Below, in pieces: positions 44,186 to 53,724 of a stretch of DNA of 64,000 bases. The translations under genes and the position numbers were made by a program. Positions within the stretch are counted from its first letter, which is position 1. Every line of letters begins with the position of its first letter. Source of the DNA: an uncultured Tessaracoccus sp. (GTDB lineage: Bacteria > Actinomycetota > Actinomycetes > Propionibacteriales > Propionibacteriaceae); the NCBI RefSeq assembly GCF_947255005.1, contig NZ_CAMYFI010000005.1, positions 1 to 64,000 of the forward strand. Reading direction: 5' to 3'. The notes under the pieces were generated by a model, which saw nothing but the letters and a program-made list of their open reading frames with translations, was not told where the DNA came from and ran no database searches.

Positions 44186-45213
44186 TGGTTGCCTCCTTCA
44201 GCGACCGCGACAGATTGTTCGAAGAGTTCACGCTGCCGCGGAGTTTTCAGGAACTCATCCTGAAGCGGCTTGAGGGCTTGTGCGAACGCCTCGGCGTCCA
44301 CCTCGTGGTACTGGGCGCCTCGCTGCTTCGTTTCCGCGGTGGCCTCTTCTGTTTTCTTTCCCCACAATTCGGTGTGGTACTGCCAGGTTGTTTGCCACTC
44401 TTGCATGAACAAGGAGCGGTCGGCGTCGGTCAGTTCACCAAGCATGGCAGTGTTGACGATGAGGTAGTCGAGGCCGACGAGATGGTTGGTGTACGAGTAA
44501 TGTTTGGCCACCTCGTAGTGCTTTTGGGTGAAGTATGAAACCTCGTTATTTTCTGCGCCGTTCAGCACGCCCGACTGCAACGCGGTGTACACCTCGCCGT
44601 ACGCCATCGGGGTAGCGGAACCGCCCATGGCCCTGATCATCGCAAGGTGCAGTGCCGATTCCTGGACTCGAATCTTCAACCCTGCCAAGTCCGACGGGTT
44701 CGTCACGGGCTTGTTGGCGTAGATATGGCGGGCACCTTGTGTGAACCCTCCCAACACAGTGAAGTTGCTGCTGTTTTCCAGCGACGTGAACAGTTCTCCG
44801 GAGAGCTTCGGATCGTTGATGACTTTCATCTGGTGATCGACGTCTTTGAACACGCCCGGCATGTTGTAGGCCAGGAAGTCGTCGTTGAGGTTCTCCAACT
44901 GAGTTCCGGACACGATCGCCAGGCCAATGATGTCGTCTGAGACGAGCTGCAGCGCCTCAGCTTGGGCACCGAGGGTTTCATTGGCATAGATGTCGATCGT
45001 CATTCGGCCATCGCTGCTCTTCTCGAGCCGTTTCGCGAAATCGTCGAGTGCGATGAAGCTCGGATGGTCTTCTGCTTGGTTGAGGGCCAGGCGAAAGATT
45101 TGCTGTCCGCCTGCACCGCGTGAAACGCCCTTGCTGCAGCCAGCAAGGCCGGCCAATAACAGCCCGCCCGCAGCGCCGCGAGCAAGAGTACGTCGTGTGA
45201 GTTTCGTCTGCAC
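44182..45213 (-). CDS. dctP: TRAP transporter solute-binding protein (DctP)
   Basis: 343 residues. An N-terminal RR motif (TRRTLARG) and lipobox LAGC (Cys26) suggest a Tat-exported lipoprotein. DctP family features: HPSFIALDDFAKRLEKSSDGRM, NETLGAQAEALQLVSDD, LKIRVQESALHLAMIRAMGGSATPMAYGEVYTALQSGVLNGAENN with the ligand-binding arginine. The usual substrates are dicarboxylates or sugar acids; this protein's ligand cannot be read from sequence. It is first in dctP-dctQ-dctM. The region from 45214 to 45449 holds the promoter elements listed separately. Confidence 0.94.
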   Translation of the reverse strand: MQTKLTRRTLARGAAGGLLLAGLAGCSKGVSRGAGGQQIFRLALNQAEDHPSFIALDDFAKRLEKSSDGRMTIDIYANETLGAQAEALQLVSDDIIGLAIVSGTQLENLNDDFLAYNMPGVFKDVDHQMKVINDPKLSGELFTSLENSSNFTVLGGFTQGARHIYANKPVTNPSDLAGLKIRVQESALHLAMIRAMGGSATPMAYGEVYTALQSGVLNGAENNEVSYFTQKHYEVAKHYSYTNHLVGLDYLIVNTAMLGELTDADRSLFMQEWQTTWQYHTELWGKKTEEATAETKQRGAQYHEVDAEAFAQALKPLQDEFLKTPRQRELFEQSVAVAEGGNQ

Positions 45214-45265
45214 TGACTACCCTCTCCATGTAGTTGGGGAGGCGCGAGGCCTCGATCCTCATTAT

Positions 45266-45285
45266 TAAACACCGATAGATGTTTA
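45266..45285 (-). promoter_or_regulatory. Putative operator upstream of dctP
   Basis: TAAACA, eight bases, TGTTTA: perfect 6-bp dyad arms on either strand, beside a TAATAATG -10-like box. The regulator is unknown. Confidence 0.45.
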
Positions 45286-45388
45286 TTCTCATCGGTTTGC
45301 CCATTGTTGCCAAGGCCGCTGGGCGCGAAGAGCCGGAGCTTCGCAGCAACGCCACTGCTGGTGCGTTTTGACGGCCTGAACCGCCAGG

Positions 45389-45418
45389 GGTTACTCTGTA
45401 ACTAGTTATCAAGTAACC
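45389..45418 (+). promoter_or_regulatory. PadR-type operator
   Basis: A 30-bp dyad: outer arms GGTTACT and AGTAACC, and a central palindrome TAACTAGTTA, all sharing one centre (27 of 30 bases pair or nearly: 12 of 15 pairs match). It lies 31 bp before the padR start, matching the ATGT...ACAT-like, long-dyad style of PadR autoregulation sites in position, though not exactly in sequence. Confidence 0.6.
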
Positions 45419-45449
45419 ATCCTTGCTGTCATGAAACGGGGGACAGTGC

Positions 45450-46040
45450 ATGTCCGTGAAACACGCGTTACTCGCGCTCCTGTCGACGGAGCCGTCGTCG
45501 ACCTACCAACTCTGTAAACGCTTCGACGCGTCCACCGGCCAGAGTTGGCCCCTCAACATTGGGCAGGCGTCGTCGACGCTCCAGCGCCTCGAACGCGACG
45601 GACTCGTGGTCCGCGACGACACGGAGACCGACGGCGAGTCCGGCGGCCAGCCTTGGCGACTCACAAGCAAGGGCGCCGACGAGCTCCAGGCATGGTGGGA
45701 ACACCCCGTAGTCGCAGAGCAGCGCGGCCGGAACGAGCTCGTCGTGAAGCTCGCCCTCGCTACGGTCACGCCCGGCGTCGACGTGGTCGCGCTCGTGCAG
45801 CGCCAGCGCAGCACGACGCAGCGGACCCTGCACGACCTCACCCGCCTGCGTCGACACACCGACGGCGACCTCGTCGGCCAGCTCGTGCTTGACCACCACC
45901 TGTTCCTCGCCGAAGCTGAACTCCGCTGGCTCGACAACATCGAAGGCACCCTGCGCCGCCGTGCCGAGGCGCGTTCAGACGCCGGCGCGGCCATCGTGGC
46001 CGAGCCCTCGCTGGTGAGCAACGCGAAGGGCCGCCGATGA
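45450..46040 (+). CDS. PadR-family transcriptional regulator
   Basis: 196 residues. Winged-helix N-terminus (ALLALLSTEPSSTYQLCKRFD, YxL-type helix; then ASSTLQRLERDGLVV and WRLTSKGADEL) followed by a helical dimerisation domain. PadR proteins repress efflux operons and are released by the drug or substrate. The downstream ABC ATPase starts inside its stop codon (ATGA overlap), and a dyad lies in the promoter, so it very probably regulates its own operon. Confidence 0.92.
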   Translation: MSVKHALLALLSTEPSSTYQLCKRFDASTGQSWPLNIGQASSTLQRLERDGLVVRDDTETDGESGGQPWRLTSKGADELQAWWEHPVVAEQRGRNELVVKLALATVTPGVDVVALVQRQRSTTQRTLHDLTRLRRHTDGDLVGQLVLDHHLFLAEAELRWLDNIEGTLRRRAEARSDAGAAIVAEPSLVSNAKGRR

Positions 46041-46783
46041 CGTCGCCGGGCCCGCTGTTAGCGCTGCGTGACGTGACCCGCGTCCACGGCGAGGGTGCGC
46101 GTCGGGTCACCGCTCTTGACGCCGTGAGCCTCGTCGTCGAGGCAGGCGAATTCGTTGCCATCATGGGGCCTTCAGGTTCGGGCAAGTCGACGCTGCTGAA
46201 TCTCGCAGGGGGCCTTGACACCCCGACCAGCGGGGAGGTGCTCGTCGAGGGATCCCCGCTCTCCGGGCTCACCAGCTCGCAGCTCGCATCTATGCGACGC
46301 CGCCACGTCGGCTACGTGTTCCAAGACTTCAACCTCCTGCCTGGACTGAGCGCCGTCGAGAACGTCGCCTTTCCCCTCGAGCTCGACGGCATGCCATGGC
46401 GTGAAGCCCGGGACGCGGCGATGGACGTGCTCACCCAATGTGGGATTGCCCAGCTGGCTGATCGTCGTCCCGAGGAAATGTCGGGTGGTCAGGCCCAGCG
46501 AGTCGCCATCTCCCGGGCGCTCGTCGGGCCTCGGCGGCTCCTGCTCGCCGACGAACCCACAGGCGCGCTCGACAGCGAGACCGGCGTCGCGGTGCTCGAA
46601 CTCCTTCGTCAGCGGGCTGACGACGGAGCAGCGGTGGTCATGGTGACGCACGAGCCTCGATTCGCGGCATGGGCCGATCGCACGGTATACCTCCGCGATG
46701 GGCGCATCTCAGGAGAGGTCGGTCCGTCCGACCCGAACCAGCTGCTCGACGAGCTTCACACCGGCGACGGAGCACCCCGATGA
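46037..46783 (+). CDS. ABC transporter ATP-binding protein (MacB/LolD type)
   Basis: 248 residues. Walker A GPSGSGKST at 44-52, signature MSGGQ at 148-152, Walker B LLLADEP at 168-174, with the following Glu in DEPTGALDS. The DFNLLPGLSAVENV segment is typical of MacB/LolD-type ATPases that partner with FtsX-like permeases for mechanotransmission efflux. Four-base overlaps with padR and with the permease. Confidence 0.95.
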   Translation: MTSPGPLLALRDVTRVHGEGARRVTALDAVSLVVEAGEFVAIMGPSGSGKSTLLNLAGGLDTPTSGEVLVEGSPLSGLTSSQLASMRRRHVGYVFQDFNLLPGLSAVENVAFPLELDGMPWREARDAAMDVLTQCGIAQLADRRPEEMSGGQAQRVAISRALVGPRRLLLADEPTGALDSETGVAVLELLRQRADDGAAVVMVTHEPRFAAWADRTVYLRDGRISGEVGPSDPNQLLDELHTGDGAPR

Positions 46784-49749
46784 GTGCGTGGCGCGCCGTG
46801 CTGCGGTTGGCGAGCCGCGATGCTCGACGCCACCTGACCCGGACGATTCTCGCCGCCCTGCTCATCGCGCTGCCGGTCGCGGCGCTCGGCACGTTCTTCT
46901 CAATCTCCTCGCCGGGCGCCCCGGTTACGGAGCGTGTGCTGGCGAGTATTCCCGACGGCGCCCAGGCCATCATCACGGCCGCGGCCTTGCCGCAGGGGGG
47001 ACCACCATTTCCGCAAATCCCCGAAGGTGCTCCCGGCCCCTGGTTTGACGATGAAGAAGTGCGCGCCGCAGATCCGGAGCAGATTCGCGCGGCACTCCCA
47101 CCGGCCATCGAGCTCTCCGAGTACTGGATGTCGCCGTCGCTCGTCGCATCGCCCGAGCTCGGGTTGCAGCCGGGGCAGGAGCAGACCCTCGACAGTCAAG
47201 TGAAGACGCTCGCTGGGAAGCCTCCTAAGCGGCTCGCGATGGTGGAGCTGTGGGAGGGTGAACCGTGGGCATTCGCTGCCAACGCGCCGCGTGTGGTCGC
47301 AGGCACCGCTCCGACTACGCCATCGGAAGTCATTGTCACGCGCTCCCTGGCCGATCGGCTCCACATCAAGGTCGGCGATTCGCTGGGCTTCCTCGCGCCG
47401 CCAGACAGAGGCGTGCGCAGTTTCGACGGCAACCTCGCCGCCGCGATGAACGACTCCGCCCGAGGGTACCGTGTGGCAGGCATCGCTGACGCGTCTGGCG
47501 CCCGCGCCTGGGCTCCGTCTGGCTGGCTATCGTCGCTGGCCGCGAAGCATCCGGAAGGGCTGCAACGGCACTGGTTCGCGCACGGTTCGGAGCCCGTGAC
47601 GTGGACGGATGCCAAAGCGCTGAACAAGCTCCAGGCTTTCGCGATTTCCAGGCACGTGCTCGAGCACTACCCGGCCGCCGACGAGCTCTACCCGGTGGAC
47701 ATCGACCCGGCGCAGCTGATGGAGGGAGCCATCGGCGTCGCGGTAGCACTTGTGGTGGGTGGGCTGCTCGTGTTCTTCCTCGTCACGCCTGCGATTGCGA
47801 TTTCCGCGGAGCAGTCGCGGCGCACGCTCGGGCTCGCAGGGGCAGTGGGCGCTACCCCACGACACCTGCGGCGCATCGTGCTGTCCCAAGGGCTTGTCAT
47901 CGGAGTATTCGGTGCGGTGCTGGGATGCGTGCTGGCAGTCGCGTCAGCTGCGGGATTCGGCGCACTGCTCGGGGCGATGGTGCCAGCCGAGGACTCCGAG
48001 CAGCCACGCTTTGGTGCGGGCGTGGCGCTCGCCAACTTCCCCTGGTGGGTGCTCGTTGCCGGGGCATGCATCGCCGTGCTGCTCGGCCTGATCGCCGCGT
48101 GGGGGCCGGCGCGTTCCGTCGCTCGTCTCTCGGTGGTTGATGCGCTGCGTGATAGGCCCAGCGTGCGCGCGGAACGTCGTCGCCGGGGACGCTCGCTGAT
48201 CGTCGGCCCCGCACTGCTCGGTATTTCGGTGCTGATTGGTGCGGCGACCCTGTTGGCGCGAGTGCCCGAGCATGTGGCGCGCCAGGAAGCGGACATGGAG
48301 CTTGAGCCGGGCTCACTGCCGCCAGGCGCGACGGTGTTCGTCGTTGGGGCGCTACTTGCCATCATGGCCGCGCTGGCGGGCCTCGCGATCACGGTGCGAG
48401 GGCTGCTCCCGCTCCTCGGAAGGCTCGGGGATGGCCGTCGACCGGTGTGGAAGCTGGCGCTTCGAGATGCGGCCGATCATCCGTCGAGGACGGTGCCGGC
48501 GGTCCTCGGCGTGCTGTTCTCGCTACTGGCGGCGTCGTATCTGCTGGTCATGGGCGCGTCGAAGCATGCCGATTCTCGGGCGACGGGCGAGTCCGTCGAC
48601 TGGAAGGGGACGTTCATCGTCTCTCCGACGGTGTCCATCGATCCGGTGCTCGATCGGGCCATCGCCGACGCTGCGCTGGAAGAGCTGTCCCGCAGCCTGC
48701 CTGAGGTCGACGGTTCGCATCCCGTCGAAGCGTTGGCCCAGGACTCGCCGACGTTGCTTCTTCCTCTCCAGCCGAAGGGCCGCGAATGCCCCAAAGGCAC
48801 GTTGATTCACGCCGCCTCGGCACGAACCCCGGGTGCTCCGCTTCGTTGCGTGAGTCAGCCCTCGGGTGCTGCTTTCGGATCGGGCACCCGGTTCGGAAGC
48901 CCCGAATCTCCGTGGGATCCGCCGGTACTGATGGATGGCCCTGCGCTGCATGCCATGCGCCTGCCGGGGGCCGACGCCGCAGCACAGATGCTGGATAGCG
49001 GTGGTGTGTTGGTGAGCGACGCCTCGTTGATCGATGACGACGGTCGTGTCCGTCTTGCGCGCATCCCTCGTGAGAAGCTCGACACGCTCGACATTGATCC
49101 GCGCGACGAGGTGCGGCTCCCTGCCAAGTTTGTGCGGGGCATCGGTACGGGCCTCGTGATGTCACCTTCGACGGCGCGTGGCCTGGGTCTCGACCTCGAC
49201 CACATCGGGCTGGCGGGCGTGCTGGCAGACACCTCGAAACCGCTAGATGAAGCGACGCTCGAGCGCTTGAGCAAGGAAAGGGTCGGCGGGCTGGTGTGGG
49301 TGACCATCCCGGACTCGACAGACCCGCTCGGAGCCACCGGGGGGCCAGAGGTGCGTGCGGCCACGTGGGGACCGACGGTGCTGCTGGGGGCCCTGTCCGT
49401 CGCAGCGGCCGCCATCGCGGTGCTGCTGTCCGCCACGCAGGGACGCCGCGACGCGATCACCGCCTACGCGGTGGGTGCGTCACGAGGCGTGCTCGTGCGG
49501 ATCGGGCTCGCGAGAGCTGCGGTGATCTTGCTGTTCGGAGTGCCGTTAGGGCTCGGCGCCGGGCTCGCGGTCAGCGCGTACCACGTCGCATGGAATAGGC
49601 GGATCGCCTCCAGCGGGGCATGGCTGGACACCGTCCCATTGTGGGGTTACCAGGCCACGCTGGGAGCGGGGGTCATCGTCGCAGGAATGCTGGCGGCGCT
49701 GCTGCTGACGAGACCGCCTCGACGGTTGGTGCGGCGCGGGCTCGACTGA
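46780..49749 (+). CDS. FtsX-like ABC permease
   Basis: 989 residues from ATG 46780. Architecture: one N-terminal membrane segment (about 27-45), an extracellular domain (to about 310), three membrane segments (about 325-480), an inner linker, additional segments (about 490-630), a second large extracellular domain (640-870), and three terminal segments (from about 875). It is the long MacB/FtsX-like form with two FtsX repeats, as in antibiotic or lipoprotein exporters. It works with the overlapping ATPase; the exported or sensed molecule is unknown. Confidence 0.92.
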   Translation: MSAWRAVLRLASRDARRHLTRTILAALLIALPVAALGTFFSISSPGAPVTERVLASIPDGAQAIITAAALPQGGPPFPQIPEGAPGPWFDDEEVRAADPEQIRAALPPAIELSEYWMSPSLVASPELGLQPGQEQTLDSQVKTLAGKPPKRLAMVELWEGEPWAFAANAPRVVAGTAPTTPSEVIVTRSLADRLHIKVGDSLGFLAPPDRGVRSFDGNLAAAMNDSARGYRVAGIADASGARAWAPSGWLSSLAAKHPEGLQRHWFAHGSEPVTWTDAKALNKLQAFAISRHVLEHYPAADELYPVDIDPAQLMEGAIGVAVALVVGGLLVFFLVTPAIAISAEQSRRTLGLAGAVGATPRHLRRIVLSQGLVIGVFGAVLGCVLAVASAAGFGALLGAMVPAEDSEQPRFGAGVALANFPWWVLVAGACIAVLLGLIAAWGPARSVARLSVVDALRDRPSVRAERRRRGRSLIVGPALLGISVLIGAATLLARVPEHVARQEADMELEPGSLPPGATVFVVGALLAIMAALAGLAITVRGLLPLLGRLGDGRRPVWKLALRDAADHPSRTVPAVLGVLFSLLAASYLLVMGASKHADSRATGESVDWKGTFIVSPTVSIDPVLDRAIADAALEELSRSLPEVDGSHPVEALAQDSPTLLLPLQPKGRECPKGTLIHAASARTPGAPLRCVSQPSGAAFGSGTRFGSPESPWDPPVLMDGPALHAMRLPGADAAAQMLDSGGVLVSDASLIDDDGRVRLARIPREKLDTLDIDPRDEVRLPAKFVRGIGTGLVMSPSTARGLGLDLDHIGLAGVLADTSKPLDEATLERLSKERVGGLVWVTIPDSTDPLGATGGPEVRAATWGPTVLLGALSVAAAAIAVLLSATQGRRDAITAYAVGASRGVLVRIGLARAAVILLFGVPLGLGAGLAVSAYHVAWNRRIASSGAWLDTVPLWGYQATLGAGVIVAGMLAALLLTRPPRRLVRRGLD

Positions 49750-49913
49750 CGTGGCCGCAGCGAACGACAGTGTTGGAATTACAACGGTGTGAGTTGTGCA
49801 CATTGTGTGGAAAAGTCTGTGGACAGCTCGGGGCGGTTTGGGTTTCAGCACGTCGTCATCGCTGGCGTTGCGCTGCTGCAGCGAGGGTGTTGAGTGCGCG
49901 TAGACTGCTCTCG

Positions 49914-50006
49914 ATGAATAACCGCGCCCAGCAGAAGATCGTCACGATTGTGCTCGTGATTGTGATTGTCATAGCTCTCGGCGGCGCCCTCGCCGCGTCG
50001 TTGTAG
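49914..50006 (+). CDS. 30-residue single-pass membrane protein
   Basis: MNNRAQQKIVTIVLVIVIVI opens the frame and is followed by ALGGALAASL and a stop. A short polar head and one membrane helix. It ends 12 bases before the next start. No clear ribosome site, so expression is uncertain; small proteins of this form are common ahead of membrane or secreted genes in actinobacteria. Nothing else is seen in 49750-50018. Confidence 0.45.
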   Translation: MNNRAQQKIVTIVLVIVIVIALGGALAASL

Positions 50007-50018
50007 GCTGATCTCGCA

Positions 50019-51008
50019 ATGCAACGTCGTCGAATCTGCCTCATCGCCACCGCCGTGATGGCCACCGCCACGGTTACGCTTCCCGCCGCCGCGGACATCG
50101 ACGTTCCCGAGGACGGGGTAGGCGAGGCCGTCGGCATGGCCTGGGATGCAGCCGGCGAAACCCTCTGGCTCGCCGGCGATCACGCTGATGACGGCGTACT
50201 CGTCGGGGTGAGCTCCGACGGTGAACGCTCGGAGATGAGCTGGAAGGGCGAAGACCTCACTTCCGTGCAGGCGCTCGCGATTCACGACGGCCTCATGTAC
50301 GTCGGCGACACGGGCAACTCCGACGGCAACCGCTCCACGTTCACGGTCTACCGCTTCTCCAACCTTCGGGCAGGGGCCAAAAAGTACCGTTCGTTCGTCT
50401 TCGAATACCCGGACGGCATCGACATTCAGGCCATGATGGTCTCCGGCAGGGGGCGCATCTACTTCGCGTCCACCGGAGCCAACCCCGGCATCTACCGCGC
50501 GCCCGCCACTCCCAGCAGGCAAGGCCACAACCAGCTAGAGCGCGTGACCGATGCCCCCGACGGTGTCACCGACGGCGTGTTCCTACCCGACGGTCAGACG
50601 ATGGTGCTGCGCGCTGCCGACGGCGTGCACGTGATCGATGCGTTCACCTGGGAGACGAAGGCCGTAGAGACCTACGCGACGCAGACAAGCGCTGAATCCG
50701 TCACCGCCATGGACGACGACACCCTGCTGCTTGGCAACACCGGCGTGATCCGTGAGGCAGCGGTGCCCACGAGCAACATCACGACGACGCCGAGCGCCGC
50801 GCCTTCTCCGTCGGAACCCCCCGCGCCAAGCGAGAACCCCTCTGCCGCACCGCCGTCGGCACCGAGCCCGAGCGCCGCGCAGGAGCAGGGGCAAGAACAG
50901 ACGCTTGATGAGGCGAAGCCCCGCAGCACCATCACGATGGTGGCGCTCATCCTGGCGGGCATCGTTGGGGTTGCGGCGGGCCTTGTCACCTTCTTTGCCC
51001 GTTCGTAG
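50019..51008 (+). CDS. Secreted beta-propeller-like protein with C-terminal anchor
   Basis: 329 residues. Signal peptide (1-25, ending PAAA-D). Repeated beta-strand units (AVGMAWDAAGETLWLAGD, LAIHDGLMYVGDTGN, MMVSGRGRIYFAST, GVFLPDGQTMVLRA, SVTAMDDDTLLLGN) give about five or six blades. A Pro/Ser/Ala-rich spacer (about 245-295) leads to a C-terminal membrane helix and FFARS. It is surface-anchored outside the membrane. No catalytic residues recognised. Confidence 0.8.
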   Translation: MQRRRICLIATAVMATATVTLPAAADIDVPEDGVGEAVGMAWDAAGETLWLAGDHADDGVLVGVSSDGERSEMSWKGEDLTSVQALAIHDGLMYVGDTGNSDGNRSTFTVYRFSNLRAGAKKYRSFVFEYPDGIDIQAMMVSGRGRIYFASTGANPGIYRAPATPSRQGHNQLERVTDAPDGVTDGVFLPDGQTMVLRAADGVHVIDAFTWETKAVETYATQTSAESVTAMDDDTLLLGNTGVIREAAVPTSNITTTPSAAPSPSEPPAPSENPSAAPPSAPSPSAAQEQGQEQTLDEAKPRSTITMVALILAGIVGVAAGLVTFFARS

Positions 51009-51019
51009 CCGCGGCCGGC

Positions 51020-51054
51020 GTTACCTGGTGTTCATCTTTAGCCACTAGAGATGA
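51020..51054 (+). promoter_or_regulatory. Possible Pho-box-like / dyad element upstream of exeM
   Basis: GTTACCTGGTG and GTTCATCTTTA are arranged as two tandem 10-11 bp units like actinobacterial PHO boxes (consensus unit GTTCACC). Overlapping them is the TCATCT..TAG / CTA..AGATGA dyad (51032-51054). Confidence 0.35.
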
Positions 51055-51134
51055 CACCCGTAGGCAATACTTTGCTCATAGGCCCTTACTCGCGGGCCGT
51101 CCGCAACGACTAGTGCTATCGAAGGATTGACAAC

Positions 51135-53621
51135 GTGCGTCCAGGACGAAAGACCTTGGCCGGACTGCTTACTGCGAGCGTCATGGCAGCGTCATGGCTG
51201 CTCCCGACGAACGCGAAGGCAGCAGCGTCCGACCTGATCATCAGCGAATACGTCGAAGGATCAAGCAACAACAAGGCTGTCGAGATCTACAACGGCACTC
51301 TCACGGCCATCGACCTCAACCAGTACAGCATCGAGCTGTACACCAACGGCAAGACCTCGCCGAACAACACGATGCAGCTGCAAGGGCAGCTCGCGCCCGG
51401 TGCCACCTACGTCATCGTGAACGCCCAAGCCGGAGACGAACTGAAGAGCAAGGGCCAGACACAGGGCGCCATCACCAACTTCAATGGCGACGACATCCTC
51501 GTGCTCAAGAAGGGCGATACGGTCGTCGATTCGATCGGGCAGATCGGCAGCACGCAGAAGTGGGGCAGCGACGTCACGCTCGTCCGCAAGTCCAGCATCA
51601 CTGCCGGTGACACGAACCCCAACGACGCGTTCGATGTCACGGCGGAATGGGAGAAACAGCCCAAGGATGTATTCGACGGTCTCGGTGCGCACACCATGGA
51701 CGGCACCTCGTCACCGACGGACCCCCAGCCGGAGCCAGCCCCGGAGCCGGGGCCTGAGCCGTCGGATCTTTGCACTGCGGAGGTCACCAAGATTGGTGCC
51801 GTGCAGGGTGAGGGCGACGAGACGCCCTTGGACGGCAAGGAAGTGACGATCCGCGGTACCGTCGTGGGCGACTTCCAGGAGGGTGGATTCAACGGCTTCT
51901 ACCTCCAGGATGAGGGCGACGACAACGACGCCACCTCCGATGGCATCTTCGTCTACGACGAGCGAAAGAGCGTGGGCGAGGTCAGCGTCGGAGACAAGGT
52001 TGCCGTCACCGGCACTGCGGGCGAGCACTACTCGATGACGCAAGTGAAGGCGACGACGAGCGCCAAGTGCAGCACCGCCGAGCTGCCTGAGCCAAGCGTG
52101 ATCGACTTCCCGAACACGGAGTTTGAGAAGCACGAAGGCATGCTCGTGACCTTCGCGCACCCGCTCACCGTTCTCGAGCTCTACCAGTTTGGGCGCTACG
52201 GCCAAATCACGGTCGGCCCGGAGCGGCAGTTCCAGCCCACCGCACTGGCGCCCGCGTCGAGCGACGAAGCCGCCAGGATTCTCGACAGCAACCTAACCAA
52301 CCGAGTGCTCATCGACGACGGCCGCAGCACCCAAAACCCCTCGCCCGCCATCCACCCCGCCACCCTCGAACCGCTCACCGTGGACAACCTGTTCCGTGCG
52401 GGCGACCAGATCAACGGCGTTGCAGGCATCCTCGATTACCGCTTTGGCAACTGGGCGCTGCAGCCTACGCAGAAGGGCACCATCGACAACGTCAACAAGC
52501 GCCCCGACGTGCCCAAAGTGGGCGGCGACTTGCAGGTAGCCAGCGCGAACGTGCTGAACTACTTCACCACGCTGAGCTCGCAGGACAAGAACGCGCGCGG
52601 CGCGGCCACCGCGGAGGAACTGGAGCGCCAGCAGGCCAAGATCGTTGCGACGCTGAACAAGCTCGACGCAGGCATCATCGGGCTAAACGAGATCGAGAAC
52701 AACGCAACCGCCGTCGAGACGCTGGTGGGAGCCCTCAACACTGCGAGCGAGCCGGGCAAGTGGGCGGCGCTCAAGACCGGCAAGATCGGTACCGACGCCA
52801 TCACCACCGCGTTCATCTACCAGCCGAGCAAAGTGCAGCCCGTCGGCAAGTTCGACACGCTCACCACCGCCGACGACCCGCGCTTTATCGATACGAAGAA
52901 CCGCCCCGCGCTCGCGCAGACGTTCAAGGAGCAGACCAGCGGGAAGACGCTCACCGTCGTGGTGAACCACCTGAAGTCGAAAGGATCGGCGTGCGGTGAC
53001 CCGTCGGAAGCCACCCTGCAGCCGCTCGTCGGCAACTGCCAGGAGACCCGCGCCGAGGCAGCCAAGGCGCTCGGCGAGTGGCTCACCGGCAATGAAATTG
53101 GCGTGGAGAAGTCTGAACTCATCCTCGTGATTGGCGATCTCAACAGCTACGACCATGAAGACCCGATCAAGGCGTTCGAGCAGGCCGGATTCACCGATCT
53201 CGTCAAGCAGTTTCAGGGCGAGAGGGCCTACTCCTACGTGTTCAACGGACAGCTCGGCTACCTCGACTACGCGCTTGCTAATGCCGCGTTGACGCAGAAG
53301 GTCGTCGGTGCCGCCGACTGGCACATCAACTCCGACGAGCTGCCGCTCATCGACTACACGATGAAGTTCAAGCAGGCAGCGGAGCAGCAGCTGTACGCCC
53401 CCGACGAGTTCCGCTCCTCCGATCACGACCCGGTGATCGTCGGCATCAAACTACCCGACGATCCGGCCCCTGAGCCCCAGCCGGAACCGGTGCCGGACCC
53501 GCAGCCGGGCCCTGACCCCGCGCCGGAGCCGACTCCGGATCAGGAACCGGGCCAGAACCCGACGCCCGGCGTTCAGCCCCCTGCGAAGCAGCTGCCCGGG
53601 CTGCCGTCGACTGGCTGGTAA
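51135..53621 (+). CDS. ExeM/NucH-family extracellular nuclease ending LPSTGW
   Basis: 828 residues from GTG 51135, with GAAGGA eight bases upstream. Signal peptide (1-29, ending AKA-AA). Domains in order: lamin-tail domain (about 32-190), Pro/Glu linker, OB-fold (about 211-320, as in ExeM/NucH proteins), then the endonuclease/exonuclease/phosphatase domain (about 450-770) with ASANVLNYF, the catalytic Glu in IIGLNEIENN, VNHLKSKGS, GDLNSY and SSDHDPV. A Pro/Glu/Asp-rich tail ends in LPGLPSTGW and a stop; the LPSTG motif has no anchor after it. Acts on extracellular DNA, perhaps for nutrient phosphate. Confidence 0.93.
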   Translation: MRPGRKTLAGLLTASVMAASWLLPTNAKAAASDLIISEYVEGSSNNKAVEIYNGTLTAIDLNQYSIELYTNGKTSPNNTMQLQGQLAPGATYVIVNAQAGDELKSKGQTQGAITNFNGDDILVLKKGDTVVDSIGQIGSTQKWGSDVTLVRKSSITAGDTNPNDAFDVTAEWEKQPKDVFDGLGAHTMDGTSSPTDPQPEPAPEPGPEPSDLCTAEVTKIGAVQGEGDETPLDGKEVTIRGTVVGDFQEGGFNGFYLQDEGDDNDATSDGIFVYDERKSVGEVSVGDKVAVTGTAGEHYSMTQVKATTSAKCSTAELPEPSVIDFPNTEFEKHEGMLVTFAHPLTVLELYQFGRYGQITVGPERQFQPTALAPASSDEAARILDSNLTNRVLIDDGRSTQNPSPAIHPATLEPLTVDNLFRAGDQINGVAGILDYRFGNWALQPTQKGTIDNVNKRPDVPKVGGDLQVASANVLNYFTTLSSQDKNARGAATAEELERQQAKIVATLNKLDAGIIGLNEIENNATAVETLVGALNTASEPGKWAALKTGKIGTDAITTAFIYQPSKVQPVGKFDTLTTADDPRFIDTKNRPALAQTFKEQTSGKTLTVVVNHLKSKGSACGDPSEATLQPLVGNCQETRAEAAKALGEWLTGNEIGVEKSELILVIGDLNSYDHEDPIKAFEQAGFTDLVKQFQGERAYSYVFNGQLGYLDYALANAALTQKVVGAADWHINSDELPLIDYTMKFKQAAEQQLYAPDEFRSSDHDPVIVGIKLPDDPAPEPQPEPVPDPQPGPDPAPEPTPDQEPGQNPTPGVQPPAKQLPGLPSTGW

Positions 53622-53645
53622 GGCGCAGCGCCGACACACCACAAT

Positions 53646-53682
53646 GATCGGCCCGAAGGATGGAAGTTCCTTCGGGCCGATC
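53646..53682 (+). terminator. exeM terminator (bidirectional)
   Basis: Perfect 15-bp arms (GATCGGCCCGAAGGA and its complement) with the loop TGGAAGT, located 24 bp after exeM and before the convergent end of serC. Confidence 0.85.
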
Positions 53683-53724
53683 CTGCGTTGTCGGCACCCT
53701 CGAGCCTGGCGTGTCCGGCGTGCG

